Of a DNA stretch of 64,000 bases, positions 26,519-36,000 are shown piece by piece. The position numbers were made by a program, and so were the translations under genes. Numbering within the stretch: the stretch's first letter is position 1; the number at the start of each line of letters is the position of its first letter. The notes under the pieces are model-generated. The model was not told the origin of the DNA. It saw only the letters and a list, made by a program, of their open reading frames with translations, and ran no database searches. The stretch comes from CAZMMV01 sp964637035 (lineage in GTDB: Bacteria; Bacillota; Clostridia; Tissierellales; Tissierellaceae): assembly GCA_964637035.1 (NCBI GenBank), contig CAZWTU010000001.1, positions 62,001 through 126,000 of the forward strand, written 5' to 3'.

Positions 26519-27256
26519 ATGTCAGTAATTACAATGAAAAGTTTATTAGAAGCAGGAGTACATTTTGGACATCAAACTAGAAGATGGAATCCTAAGATGG
26601 CTCAGTATATTTTTACTGAGAGAAATGGGATATACATTATTGACTTACAAAAAACGGTAAAGATGGTGGAGACGGCCTATAACTTCGTAAAAGAAGTTGT
26701 TGAAGACGGAGGAGAAGTATTATTCGTTGGTACAAAAAAACAGGCACAAGAGGCTATCGAACATGAGGCAAAAAGATGTAATATGCATTATGTGAATCAA
26801 AGATGGCTGGGTGGTATGTTAACCAATTATAAAACCATTAGGAACAGGGTAAACAGACTACATGAACTAGGAAAAATGGAAGAAGAAGGTATATTTGAAT
26901 TACTTCCAAAAAAAGAAGTTATTCAATTAAATCATGAGGCTGAAAGACTTGAAAAATTCTTAGGTGGAATAAAAAACATGAATAGGATACCAGATGTTTT
27001 ATTTGTTGTAGATCCTAGAAAAGAAAGAATAGCTGTTAAAGAAGCTCAAATACTTGGTATTCCTGTTATAGCTATAGTTGATACTAACTGTGATCCAGAT
27101 GAAATAGATTATGTTATTCCTGGAAATGATGATGCAATAAGAGCAGTTAAATTATTAACAGAAACAATGGCTAATGCAGTTTTAGAAGGAAAGCAAGGGG
27201 AACAAATGGAAGAAACAAAAGAAGTCGAAGAAGTAAATGAAAGTAAAGAATCATAA
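26519..27256 (+). CDS. rpsB: 30S ribosomal protein S2
   Basis: The 245-residue protein starts MSVITMKSLLEAGVHFGHQTRRWNPKM, the universal S2 opening, and contains NQRWLGGMLTNYKTI, NMNRIPDVLFVVDPRKE and IVDTNCDPDEIDYVIPGNDDA. S2 binds the small subunit at the head-body junction, near S1 and the Shine-Dalgarno helix. The start at 26519 is preceded by GGAGGTGA at 26506-26513; a longer in-frame start at 26504 includes the Shine-Dalgarno sequence and is rejected. The acidic tail (EETKEVEEVNESKES) is variable among species. Confidence 0.98.
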   Translation: MSVITMKSLLEAGVHFGHQTRRWNPKMAQYIFTERNGIYIIDLQKTVKMVETAYNFVKEVVEDGGEVLFVGTKKQAQEAIEHEAKRCNMHYVNQRWLGGMLTNYKTIRNRVNRLHELGKMEEEGIFELLPKKEVIQLNHEAERLEKFLGGIKNMNRIPDVLFVVDPRKERIAVKEAQILGIPVIAIVDTNCDPDEIDYVIPGNDDAIRAVKLLTETMANAVLEGKQGEQMEETKEVEEVNESKES

Positions 27257-27270
27257 GATATAAACAATTT

Positions 27271-27334
27271 AGAAGAGTTAATATATAAGGGTAAGGGTTA
27301 AAGGGTTTTTCTCTTCTGCTCTTACCATTTTTAT
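27271..27334 (+). promoter_or_regulatory. Structured rpsB-tsf spacer with overlapping stems
   Basis: AGAAGAG (27271-27277) pairs with CTCTTCT (27311-27317), and GGTAAG (27290-27295) pairs with CTTACC (27321-27326), which is followed by ATTTTTATC. The second stem with its T run resembles a weak terminator. The first stem interleaves with it, so the two could form a pseudoknot or exclude each other. This could tune the S2 to EF-Ts ratio. Confidence 0.4.
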
Positions 27335-27354
27335 CAATATGGGAGGAAAATAAT

Positions 27355-28002
27355 ATGAAGATAACAGCAGCAAGCGTAAAGGAATTACGTGATATAACCC
27401 AAGCGGGTATGATGGATTGTAAAAATGCTTTAGTAGAAACTGAAGGTAATATAGAAAAGGCAGTAGACTTATTGAGGGAAAAAGGATTGTCAAGTGCTGC
27501 AAAAAAATCTGGAAGAATTGCTTCAGAAGGTTTAGTTGATGCATATATTCACGGTGGGAGAATTGGAGTTTTAATAGAAGTTAATGCTGAAACGGATTTT
27601 GTTGCAAAAACAGATGATTTTAAAGATTTTGTTAAAGATATGGCTATGCAAGTAGCAGCTACTAACCCTAAATATGTTTCAAGAGATGATGTACCTAAGG
27701 ATGAAATAGATAAAGAAAAAGAAATTTTGAAACAACAAGCTTTAAATGAAGGAAAACCAGAGCATGTAGTTGAAAAGATGGTTGTTGGTAGATTAGAAAA
27801 GTTCTTTGAACAAATTTGCCTATTAGATCAAAAGTTCATAAAAGATTCAGATGTTAAGGTTCAAGATTTATTAAATGAGAAAATTTCTAAAATTGGAGAA
27901 AATATAAAAATCCGTAGATTTGTTAGATATGAAGTAGGAGAAGGTCTTGAAAAAAGAGAAGAAAATTTTGCTGATGAGGTTGCTAAGCAAATGAATTCAT
28001 AA
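27355..28002 (+). CDS. tsf: Translation elongation factor Ts
   Basis: The 215-residue protein has the EF-Ts opening KELRDITQAGMMDCKNALVE (UBA-like helices), a core with GRIGVLIEVNAETDFVAKTDDF and a C-terminal VRYEVGEGLEKREENFADEV. It exchanges GDP for GTP on EF-Tu in the cytoplasm. Length suits the short Gram-positive type. GGGAGGAAAA precedes the ATG. The usual neighbour rpsB lies upstream and pyrH downstream, separated from pyrH by an intrinsic terminator. Confidence 0.98.
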   Translation: MKITAASVKELRDITQAGMMDCKNALVETEGNIEKAVDLLREKGLSSAAKKSGRIASEGLVDAYIHGGRIGVLIEVNAETDFVAKTDDFKDFVKDMAMQVAATNPKYVSRDDVPKDEIDKEKEILKQQALNEGKPEHVVEKMVVGRLEKFFEQICLLDQKFIKDSDVKVQDLLNEKISKIGENIKIRRFVRYEVGEGLEKREENFADEVAKQMNS

Positions 28003-28008
28003 TTAGGT

Positions 28009-28034
28009 GGAGAACAGCATTTTGTTCTCCTTTT
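28009..28034 (+). terminator. Intrinsic terminator after tsf
   Basis: GGAGAACA (28009-28016) pairs with TGTTCTCC (28023-28030) around a 6-base loop, followed by TTTT. It sits 6 bases after the tsf stop codon and probably ends or attenuates the rpsB-tsf transcript before pyrH. Confidence 0.8.
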
Positions 28035-28066
28035 GATTAATACAAAATTTTACTTGGAGGGATTTA

Positions 28067-28780
28067 ATGAATCCTATTTTTAAAAGGGTTGTACTTAAAA
28101 TTAGTGGTGAAGCTTTATCTGGTGAGCAAGGTGTAGGTATTGATATTCCTACCATTGATAAAATAGCAATGGAAGTAAAGCAATTACATAATCTAGGTGT
28201 TCAGGTATCTATAGTAGTAGGTGGAGGTAATTTTTGGCGTGGAAGGGTTACAAGGGATATGGATAGAACAACATCTGATTATATGGGGATGTTAGGCACC
28301 GTAATGAATGGATTAGCTTTACAGGATTCATTAGAACGAATTAATGTAGACACTAGGGTTCAATCAGCAATTGAAATGAGACAGATAGCAGAACCTTATA
28401 TTAGAAGAAGAGCAATACGTCATTTAGAGAAAGATAGGGTTGTTATTTTTTCGGCTGGTTCTGGTAATCCATATTTTTCAACGGATACTACTGCGGCACT
28501 TAGGGCTGCTGAAATAGAAGCCGATGTTATATTATTAGCTAAAAAAGGTGTAGATGGAATATACGATTCTGATCCTAAGTTTAATAAAGAAGCTAAAAAA
28601 TTTGAAGTTTTAACTTATATTGATATTTTAAATTTAGGTTTAGGTATTATGGATTCTACTGCAACTAGTCTATGTATGGATAATAAAATTCCACTAATAG
28701 TATTTGGTATTGACAAACCAAATAATATTATAAATGTTGTTTTAGGTAAGAAAATTGGGACCCATGTAAAGGAGGATTAA
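28067..28780 (+). CDS. pyrH: Uridylate kinase
   Basis: The 237-residue protein has the bacterial UMP kinase fold with VVLKISGEALSGEQGVGID at the N-terminus, VVGGGNFWRGR, and the acceptor region SAGSGNPYFSTDTTAALRAAEI. It phosphorylates UMP to UDP using ATP as a hexamer, the entry to pyrimidine triphosphates. TTGGAGGG precedes the ATG. frr begins two bases after its stop; this pairing is nearly universal in bacteria. Confidence 0.98.
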   Translation: MNPIFKRVVLKISGEALSGEQGVGIDIPTIDKIAMEVKQLHNLGVQVSIVVGGGNFWRGRVTRDMDRTTSDYMGMLGTVMNGLALQDSLERINVDTRVQSAIEMRQIAEPYIRRRAIRHLEKDRVVIFSAGSGNPYFSTDTTAALRAAEIEADVILLAKKGVDGIYDSDPKFNKEAKKFEVLTYIDILNLGLGIMDSTATSLCMDNKIPLIVFGIDKPNNIINVVLGKKIGTHVKED

Positions 28781-28781
28781 T

Positions 28782-29339
28782 ATGCTTAGAAAAGTATATA
28801 AAGAAACTGAAGAAAGAATGAGTAAGACAATTTCTGTGTACAGTGAAGAACTACAAAGCATAAGAGCAGGTAGAGCGAATCCGGTATTGCTTGACAAAAT
28901 TTCAATAGATTACTACGGACAGATAACACCATTAAAGCAAGTAAGTAGTGTTTCAGCTCCTGAGCCAAGACTTTTAGTTATACAACCCTGGGATTCTACT
29001 TTAATTCCTATTATTGAAAAAGAAATACTAAAATCTGACTTAGGATTAAACCCTTCTAATGATGGAAAGCTAATTAGACTTGTTATTCCTATATTAACAG
29101 AGGAAAGAAGAAGGGATTTAACAAAGTTAGTTAAGAAAAGTGGTGAAAATGCTAAAATTTCTATTAGGAACATTAGAAGAGATTCAAATGACCAATTGAA
29201 AAAAATGGAAAAAGATAAAGATATAAGTGAAGATGAAAAAAGAATAGCAGAAGATGAAATACAAAAAATTACTGATAAATACACTAAAGAATTAGATGAT
29301 ATAACTAAGAAAAAAGAAGACGAATTAATGGAAATATAG
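28782..29339 (+). CDS. frr: Ribosome recycling factor
   Basis: The 185-residue protein shows the RRF pattern: an N-terminal helix with MSKTISVYSEELQSIRAGRANP, a beta domain with YYGQITPLKQVSSVSAPEPRLLVIQPWD, and a C-terminal three-helix bundle with ERRRDLTKLVKKSGENAKISIRN. With EF-G it splits ribosomes after termination. AAAGGAGG lies immediately upstream. A strong terminator follows directly after the stop codon. Confidence 0.98.
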   Translation: MLRKVYKETEERMSKTISVYSEELQSIRAGRANPVLLDKISIDYYGQITPLKQVSSVSAPEPRLLVIQPWDSTLIPIIEKEILKSDLGLNPSNDGKLIRLVIPILTEERRRDLTKLVKKSGENAKISIRNIRRDSNDQLKKMEKDKDISEDEKRIAEDEIQKITDKYTKELDDITKKKEDELMEI

Positions 29340-29340
29340 G

Positions 29341-29370
29341 AAAACCCCTTCTTTAAGGAGGGGTTTTTTT
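29341..29370 (+). terminator. Strong intrinsic terminator after frr
   Basis: AAAACCCC (29341-29348) pairs with GGGGTTTT (29360-29367), extended inward by three pairs, and is followed by more T residues to 29370. It begins one base after the frr stop codon. Confidence 0.93.
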
Positions 29371-29388
29371 AATAATGGGGTGAATACT

Positions 29389-30138
29389 ATGATGGATAAG
29401 GAATTGCCTATTGTGGAATTAGAAAAGAATATAGATATGGAAAACTTACCAAAACATATAGGTATAATTATGGATGGTAATGGTAGATGGGCTAAAAAAA
29501 GATTCTTACCTAGAAACTATGGTCATCAAGAGGGAATGAAAAGAGTCGTAGAAATTGTTACTGCTGCCAATAATCTTGGTATAAAACATTTGTCTTTATA
29601 TGCTTTTTCCACTGAAAATTGGAAAAGGCCTGATGATGAAATAAATGGTTTAATGAAAATATTGGTATTATACATTCATAAGGAATTAGACAAACTACAT
29701 AGTAACAATGTAAAAGTAAAAATTATGGGTAATATAGACAAATTACCTAGTTTTGCAAAAAATGAAGTTATAAAAACAATTGATAAAACTTATAATAATA
29801 CTGGTATGATTTTAAATATAGGATTAAATTATGGTGGTAGAGACGAAATAATATATGGAATAAAAAAAGTTTTTATTGATATAGAAAAGGGTAAGACTAA
29901 GATAGATGACCTAAATATAGACAGTTTTAAAAACTATCTGTTCACTAAGGGTCAACCAGATTTAGATCTATTAATCAGGCCAAGTGGGGAATTAAGACTT
30001 AGTAATTTCATGTTGTACCAAGTAGCCTACTCAGAGTTTTATTTTTCAAATATATTATGGCCAGATTTTAAGGAAAAGAACTTGTTGTTGGCTATAATAG
30101 ACTACCAAAAAAGAAATAGAAGATTTGGAGGAATATAA
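29389..30138 (+). CDS. uppS: Undecaprenyl diphosphate synthase (cis-prenyltransferase)
   Basis: The protein has about 249 residues. The catalytic aspartate is D29 in IGIIMDGNGRWAKKR, followed by GHQEGMKRV and YAFSTENWKRP; the C-terminal signature is LLIRPSGELRLSNFML. It condenses isopentenyl diphosphate onto farnesyl diphosphate to make the C55 lipid carrier for cell-wall synthesis. I start at 29389 (ATG ATG) because GGGGTGA precedes it; a GTG at 29380 lies inside the Shine-Dalgarno sequence. It is followed without gap by cdsA. Confidence 0.96.
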   Translation: MMDKELPIVELEKNIDMENLPKHIGIIMDGNGRWAKKRFLPRNYGHQEGMKRVVEIVTAANNLGIKHLSLYAFSTENWKRPDDEINGLMKILVLYIHKELDKLHSNNVKVKIMGNIDKLPSFAKNEVIKTIDKTYNNTGMILNIGLNYGGRDEIIYGIKKVFIDIEKGKTKIDDLNIDSFKNYLFTKGQPDLDLLIRPSGELRLSNFMLYQVAYSEFYFSNILWPDFKEKNLLLAIIDYQKRNRRFGGI

Positions 30139-30915
30139 GTGAAAGATTTAAGCAAAAGGTTTCTCAGCGGAGTAATAGGTTTTTCATTATTAGTCTTTGT
30201 TGTTATAAAAGGCGGTTATTTACTAAATTTTTCTATATATTTTATCTCTATAATAGGATTAAGAGAATTTTATAAAGCAGTAGAAAATATAAATATAAAA
30301 CCTTTATATCCTATTGGGTATTTAGGATCTACAGCAATATTTTTAACTTTTATTTTTAATATAGATTTATTTAATTTTGTACTAGTTTTATTAATTTTAA
30401 TTACTCTTGGATCTAGCGTGTTTTTAAAAGAAATTAAATTAATAGATATTGGTATTACTTTAATCGGTATACTCTACATACCCTTTTTACTCTTTCATAT
30501 CATATATTTAGCTAATACCAAATATATTTGGTTGATTTTTACTATTGCATTTGGAACAGATACATTTGCATATATAGTAGGGAATTTAATAGGAAAAAGA
30601 AAACTTTGTCCTAAAATTAGTCCTAATAAAACAATAGAAGGATCCCTAGGGGGTATCATGGGAAGTATTTTTATGTCAGTAATTTATTCAAATATATTTG
30701 AATTAGGTGATTTATGGATAATAATATTAATATCTATCTTTGGCTCAATAGTCTCCCAAATAGGTGATCTCACTGCCTCTACTATTAAAAGGCAGACGGG
30801 TATAAAGGATTATGGATTTATTATGCCAGGACATGGCGGTGTTTTAGACAGATTTGATAGTATAATTTTCACAGCCCCATTAATATACTATTGTATTATC
30901 AATTATTTAATTTAA
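30139..30915 (+). CDS. cdsA: Phosphatidate cytidylyltransferase
   Basis: The 258-residue protein has about eight membrane helices and ends with the CDP-diglyceride synthetase signature HGGVLDRFDSIIFTAP. Internal motifs include GTDTFAYIVGNLIGKRKLCPKISPNKTIEG, here split across two conserved blocks. It makes CDP-diacylglycerol from phosphatidate and CTP for phospholipid synthesis, used by PgsA (53135-53680) in the same window. The GTG start follows AGATTTGGAGG and abuts the uppS stop. In many relatives dxr lies next; here rseP follows directly. Confidence 0.96.
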   Translation: MKDLSKRFLSGVIGFSLLVFVVIKGGYLLNFSIYFISIIGLREFYKAVENINIKPLYPIGYLGSTAIFLTFIFNIDLFNFVLVLLILITLGSSVFLKEIKLIDIGITLIGILYIPFLLFHIIYLANTKYIWLIFTIAFGTDTFAYIVGNLIGKRKLCPKISPNKTIEGSLGGIMGSIFMSVIYSNIFELGDLWIIILISIFGSIVSQIGDLTASTIKRQTGIKDYGFIMPGHGGVLDRFDSIIFTAPLIYYCIINYLI

Positions 30916-30935
30916 TAGAAATAGGTGGTGTTTGT

Positions 30936-31943
30936 ATGTTAACAGCAATATCAGCAATATTTGTATTTTTAACAGTAATATTAGTCCACGAATTTGGGCA
31001 CTTTGCAGTAGCTAAATTAGTTGGAATTAAGGTAAATGAATTCTCTATAGGGATGGGTCCTAAAATATTACAAAGAAAAAAAGGTGAAACTGAATATACA
31101 CTTAGAATATTACCAATTGGCGGATATGTTAAGATGGAAGGAGAAGATGAATCCTCAAATAATCCTAGAAGCTTTAATAACGCTAATGTTTTTTCTAGGA
31201 TAGGAGTTCTTGCTGCAGGCGCTATTATGAATTTTATATTAGCCCTTGTTACTTTATCTATTGTATCTTATGGTTTAGGTGTTGGTACAACTACTATAAA
31301 AATTAGACAAGGTATGCCAGCTGAAGAAAGTGGTATGATTTCAGGTGACACTATAATTAGTGTAAATGAAAATCCTACAAATACTTGGGATTCCGTAGTA
31401 GAGAATATAAATAATTCAGCTTTCAATAAGGATATTGAAGTAAAAGTAATAAGAGATAATAAAGAAAAAACATTTATTATAAAGCCTATTATAGAAGATG
31501 ATAGAAATCAAATAGGTATAGAAACCACAGTTGAAAAATCCTTCTTAATTGCAATCCGGGGGGGATTCGAAAAAACTGGAATGTTTATAGGAGCAATGTT
31601 CGAATTTATTGCTATGCTATTTAAGGGGCAGGTTGGAATTAATAGTTTGGCAGGTCCTGTAGGTGTAATCAAGGAAGTAGGGGTTGTTGCTAAATTAGGT
31701 ATATATAATTTGCTGTTTTTCCTTGGTTTTATAAGTATAAATTTAGGTTTTTTAAACCTATTGCCCATACCTGCTTTAGATGGTAGTAGGATTGTATTTT
31801 TATTAGTAGAACTAGTTAGAGGGAAACCAATAGATCCGGAAAAAGAAGGATTTGTTCATTTTTTAGGTTTTATATTTTTAATATCATTAATGCTTTTAGT
31901 TACTTATAAAGATATAATAGGCTTAAGCTTTTTTAATAAGTAA
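30936..31943 (+). CDS. rseP: Site-2 intramembrane metalloprotease RseP/RasP
   Basis: The protein has about 335 residues. The zinc motif HEFGH (residues 18-22) lies in the first membrane helix, a PDZ domain spans about 110-195 with GMPAEESGMISGDTIISV, and the third conserved site NLLPIPALDGSR lies in a later helix. It cuts membrane-embedded anti-sigma factors and signal-peptide remnants. The ATG at 30936 is chosen because AGGTGGTG precedes it; a longer frame from 30891 overlaps cdsA. Confidence 0.95.
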   Translation: MLTAISAIFVFLTVILVHEFGHFAVAKLVGIKVNEFSIGMGPKILQRKKGETEYTLRILPIGGYVKMEGEDESSNNPRSFNNANVFSRIGVLAAGAIMNFILALVTLSIVSYGLGVGTTTIKIRQGMPAEESGMISGDTIISVNENPTNTWDSVVENINNSAFNKDIEVKVIRDNKEKTFIIKPIIEDDRNQIGIETTVEKSFLIAIRGGFEKTGMFIGAMFEFIAMLFKGQVGINSLAGPVGVIKEVGVVAKLGIYNLLFFLGFISINLGFLNLLPIPALDGSRIVFLLVELVRGKPIDPEKEGFVHFLGFIFLISLMLLVTYKDIIGLSFFNK

Positions 31944-31967
31944 TATTTTTTTAGGAAAGGTGATAAA

Positions 31968-33017
31968 ATGCAAAGAAGATTGACAGAAGTCATAAAGGTA
32001 GGCGAAGTATTGATTGGAGGAAACAATCCTATTTCAGTACAATCTATGACTAATACTAAAACCAAAGATATAAAATCTACAGTAAAACAAATAAAAACAT
32101 TAGAAGATGCAGGATGCCATATTATAAGATGCGCTATTGTAGATAATGAAGATGCAAAGGCCATACCTGAAATAAAAAAACAAATTGGGATACCAATCAT
32201 TGGCGATATTCAATATGACTATAAGCTTGCCCTTGAAGCTGTTAAATATGGGGTTGATGGCCTAAGGCTAAATCCTGGTAACATTGGTTCATTAAATAAT
32301 GTTAGGAAAGTTGTAAAGGCTTGTAAAGATAAAGGTATATCGATTAGAGTTGGTGTTAATTCTGGTTCAATAAAACAAGAATACCTAAACCAGTACAATG
32401 GTGTAAATGAGGACTCCATGGTATATAGTGCATTAGAGCAAGTAAGATTGCTTGAATCAATGGATTTTTTTAATATAAAACTTTCTTTAAAAGCTAGCTC
32501 AGTAGTTTTAAGCATAAAGACCTATGAAAAGATATCAAGAATGGTAAATTATCCTTTACATCTAGGTATTACAGAGGCAGGCCCTATCGGAAGAGGATCA
32601 ATAAAATCTGCTGTTGGAATAGGATCTATTTTGTCTATGGGGATAGGAGATACCATTCGTGTTTCTTTAACAGGCAATCCTGTAGAAGAAGTTAAAGTGG
32701 GTAAAGAGATATTAAAGTCACTAGGCTTGTTAAAAGATGGTATTGATATAATTTCATGCCCAACCTGTGGAAGAACAAATATTGATTTGATTCACATAGT
32801 TCAAGAGGCTGAGAAACGATTAGAAGGAATAAACAAGGATCTTACTGTAGCTATTATGGGTTGTGGTGTAAATGGGCCAGGAGAGGCTAGAGAAGCTGAT
32901 ATTGGTATAGCCGGTGGCAATGGAGAAGGTATAATCTTTAAAAAGGGTAAAATAATAAAAAAAGTCAAAGAAGAAGAACTCTTAGAAGAATTAATAAAAG
33001 AAATTAACAATTTATAA
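31968..33017 (+). CDS. ispG: 4-hydroxy-3-methylbut-2-enyl diphosphate synthase (flavodoxin)
   Basis: The 349-residue protein starts with VKVGEVLIGGNNPISVQSMTNT and has the 4Fe-4S ligands in ISCPTCGRTN and MGCGVNGPGEA, the IspG signature. It converts MEcPP to HMBPP in the MEP isoprenoid pathway. The TIM-barrel part includes RLNPGNIGS. AAAGGTGATA precedes the ATG. It lies between rseP and polC. The MEP gene dxr, usually close by, is not in this window. Confidence 0.97.
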   Translation: MQRRLTEVIKVGEVLIGGNNPISVQSMTNTKTKDIKSTVKQIKTLEDAGCHIIRCAIVDNEDAKAIPEIKKQIGIPIIGDIQYDYKLALEAVKYGVDGLRLNPGNIGSLNNVRKVVKACKDKGISIRVGVNSGSIKQEYLNQYNGVNEDSMVYSALEQVRLLESMDFFNIKLSLKASSVVLSIKTYEKISRMVNYPLHLGITEAGPIGRGSIKSAVGIGSILSMGIGDTIRVSLTGNPVEEVKVGKEILKSLGLLKDGIDIISCPTCGRTNIDLIHIVQEAEKRLEGINKDLTVAIMGCGVNGPGEAREADIGIAGGNGEGIIFKKGKIIKKVKEEELLEELIKEINNL

Positions 33018-33049
33018 TAATTATGATTAAAGAAGGGGGATAGTTTCCT

Positions 33050-36000
33050 ATGAACAAAGGAGAATTATTACTTTCAAGTTTAATAAAGGATAAAAGCTAT
33101 AATATTGAAAATAACGGACTTATAGTTAATAAAGTTGAACTATTTAAAAGCAATATGAAACTAATTATAAATATAAATTCCTCAAAAGTTGTAAAGAATA
33201 AAGATTTTGAAAAGATAAATAAATTTTTTCAAAATCTTTTTCATGAGTTTACTGTTTTTATCGATTTAAAATATAATGTTTCTGGAAACAAAGACCATAA
33301 AGTTAATTTAAGTAAAGATATTTTATTAGAATATATAAAAACTAATATACAATCTAGTAATTCGTGGATTAAGGATTTAGAGTTGCAAATAAGTTCAGAT
33401 TCTTTAATTATGTTTCCTCCAAATCATGGCGCTTATTTCTCCATGAATAAAAATGAATTTATAAATGAATTAGAAAACAAACTTTTAAATGAAATGGATT
33501 TAAGTATTAATATAAAAGTTTCAGATTCTAAATTTAAAATTGAAAAGAATTATTTAAATATTAAAGATAATGAAGAAAAGATAATGGCAGCTAAGATTAT
33601 AAAGGAAAACCCTATTACTAGTAATAGTAAAAACAATAACTATTCCTTTGGAAAAAGAATTAGTGGTTTACCTGTTGATATAAATGAAGTTAGCTTAGAA
33701 ACTGGAACCTGTGTTATAGCAGGCGAAATCTTTGATTTCGAAACAAGGGATATCAAAAATAATAAAACTTTAGTTACATTTAATATCTCAGATAAAACTA
33801 ATTCAATTACTGTTAAATGTTTCCTATCTAAGGAAGATTCCACTAGATTTTTAACAAATGTCCAAAACGAGAGCTTTGTTAAGATTCAGGGGAATATTAC
33901 CTTTGATAATTATTCCAGATCAACTGTTATGATGTTGAATTCCCTAGAATTATTGGAAAAAGAAACACGGCAAGATAATGAAATTGAGAAAAGAGTTGAA
34001 TTACATTTACATACAAAAATGAGCTCAATGGATGGAATATCTGATCTGAAAAAAATTGTTGCAAGGGCAAAAGAATGGGGGCATAAAGCTTTAGCTATTA
34101 CAGATCATGGCACAGTCCAAAGCTTCCCACATGCAATGGACTTGGGTAAAGAAATGGATATAAAGATGATTTACGGTGTTGAAGGATACTTAATAAATGA
34201 TAAAAAAGCTATTGTAAAAAACTTTAATAATGATAAAGAATATTCTTCCTATGTAGTTTTTGATATAGAGACAACTGGATTATCCGCAATAAATGATAAG
34301 ATTACTGAAATAGGTGCAGTTAAAATCGTAGATAATAAAATTGTAGATAGATTTAACCAGCTTATAAATCCAGAAAGACCTATACCACAATTTATTACTA
34401 AATTAACGGGAATTACAGACAATATGGTAAAAGACATGCCTAGTATTGATCAGGTTATTTTAGAATTCAATGATTTTATAAAAGATAATGTATTAGTTGC
34501 TCACAATGCACAATTTGATATTGGATTCATTAGGCAAAATATGAAAAGCTCCAATTTGAATTTAAATAATCCAGTTTTAGACACTCTTGAGTTAGCTAGG
34601 GCAGTTTTTCCAGATTTAAAAAACCATAAATTAAATACTGTTGCTAAACATATGTCAGTAAATTTACATAATCATCATAGGGCAGTAGATGATGCTAATG
34701 CTACTGCAGAAATATTTTTAAAAATAATAGATTTACTAAGGGAAAAGAATATTTTATCATTTGAAGAAATAAATAATTTGAATTCCAATAAAACCTTAAA
34801 AAAAGAAAGGTCATTTCATATAATTATACTTGCAAAGAACCTAGTAGGCTTAAAAAATTTATATAAATTAATTTCAGATTCTCATATGAATCACTTTTAT
34901 AGAAGACCTAGAATTCCTAAGTCACTTCTAGAGGCAAATAGGGAAGGATTAATTATAGGGTCCGCATGTGAAGCAGGAGAGCTATATCAAGCTATACTAA
35001 GTAATAGTAGCAAAAGTGAAATTGAAAATATAGTTAGTTTTTATGATTATTTAGAGATACAACCTATAGATAATAATAAGTTTCTAATTGATAAAGGAAT
35101 TTTAAATGATAAGGACCAACTAAAAGATATAAATAGGAAGATTTACAAGCTAGGAAAACAAAATAATAAGCTTGTTGTTGCTACTGGAGATGTTCACTTT
35201 CTTGATCCAGAAGATGAAGTATATAGGAGAATTTTAATGAGTGGTCAAAACTTTTCTGATGCAGATTCTCAACCACCCCTGTACTTTAAAACAACAAAAG
35301 AAATGTTAGAAGAATTTTCCTATTTAGGAGAGGAAAGTTCCAGGGATGTAGTAATAAAAAATACAAATATAATAAATAATATGATAGAGGAGATACTACC
35401 TATACCACCAGGAACATTTCCTCCTATTATTGAAGGCTCAGAAGAAGAATTAAAAGAAATAACTTTCAACAAGGCATATGAAATATATGGAAGTCCACTC
35501 CCAGAGATTGTCAAAGAAAGACTTGAAAGAGAGCTTAATTCTATAATAAAAAATGGATATGCTGTTATGTATATAATTGCACAAAAACTAGTATGGAAGT
35601 CCATAGAGGATGGATATTTAGTTGGCTCCAGAGGTTCTGTCGGTTCATCTTTCGCTGCAACTATGAGTGGGATTACTGAAATAAATCCTTTAGTACCCCA
35701 TTATATATGCCCTAATTGTAAATATAGTGAGTTTTTTACTGACGGGGATGTTGCTTCTGGGGCAGATTTAAAGGATAAAAATTGTCCTAAATGTGATAGT
35801 CAATTGATTAAAGATGGCCACGATATCCCCTTTGAAGTATTTTTAGGGTTTGAAGGTGATAAAGAGCCAGATATTGATTTAAACTTTGCTAGTGAATATC
35901 AAGCAGTTGCCCACAAATACACTGAAGAACTATTTGGTCCCGGCTATGTGTTTAGGGCTGGCACAATAGGTACTATTGCTGATAAGACAGCCTATGGTTT

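Noticed and set aside
27278..27544. Minus-strand frame across the rpsB-tsf spacer
   Set aside because: Its sequence mirrors the tsf coding strand and the hairpin region, with no start context.
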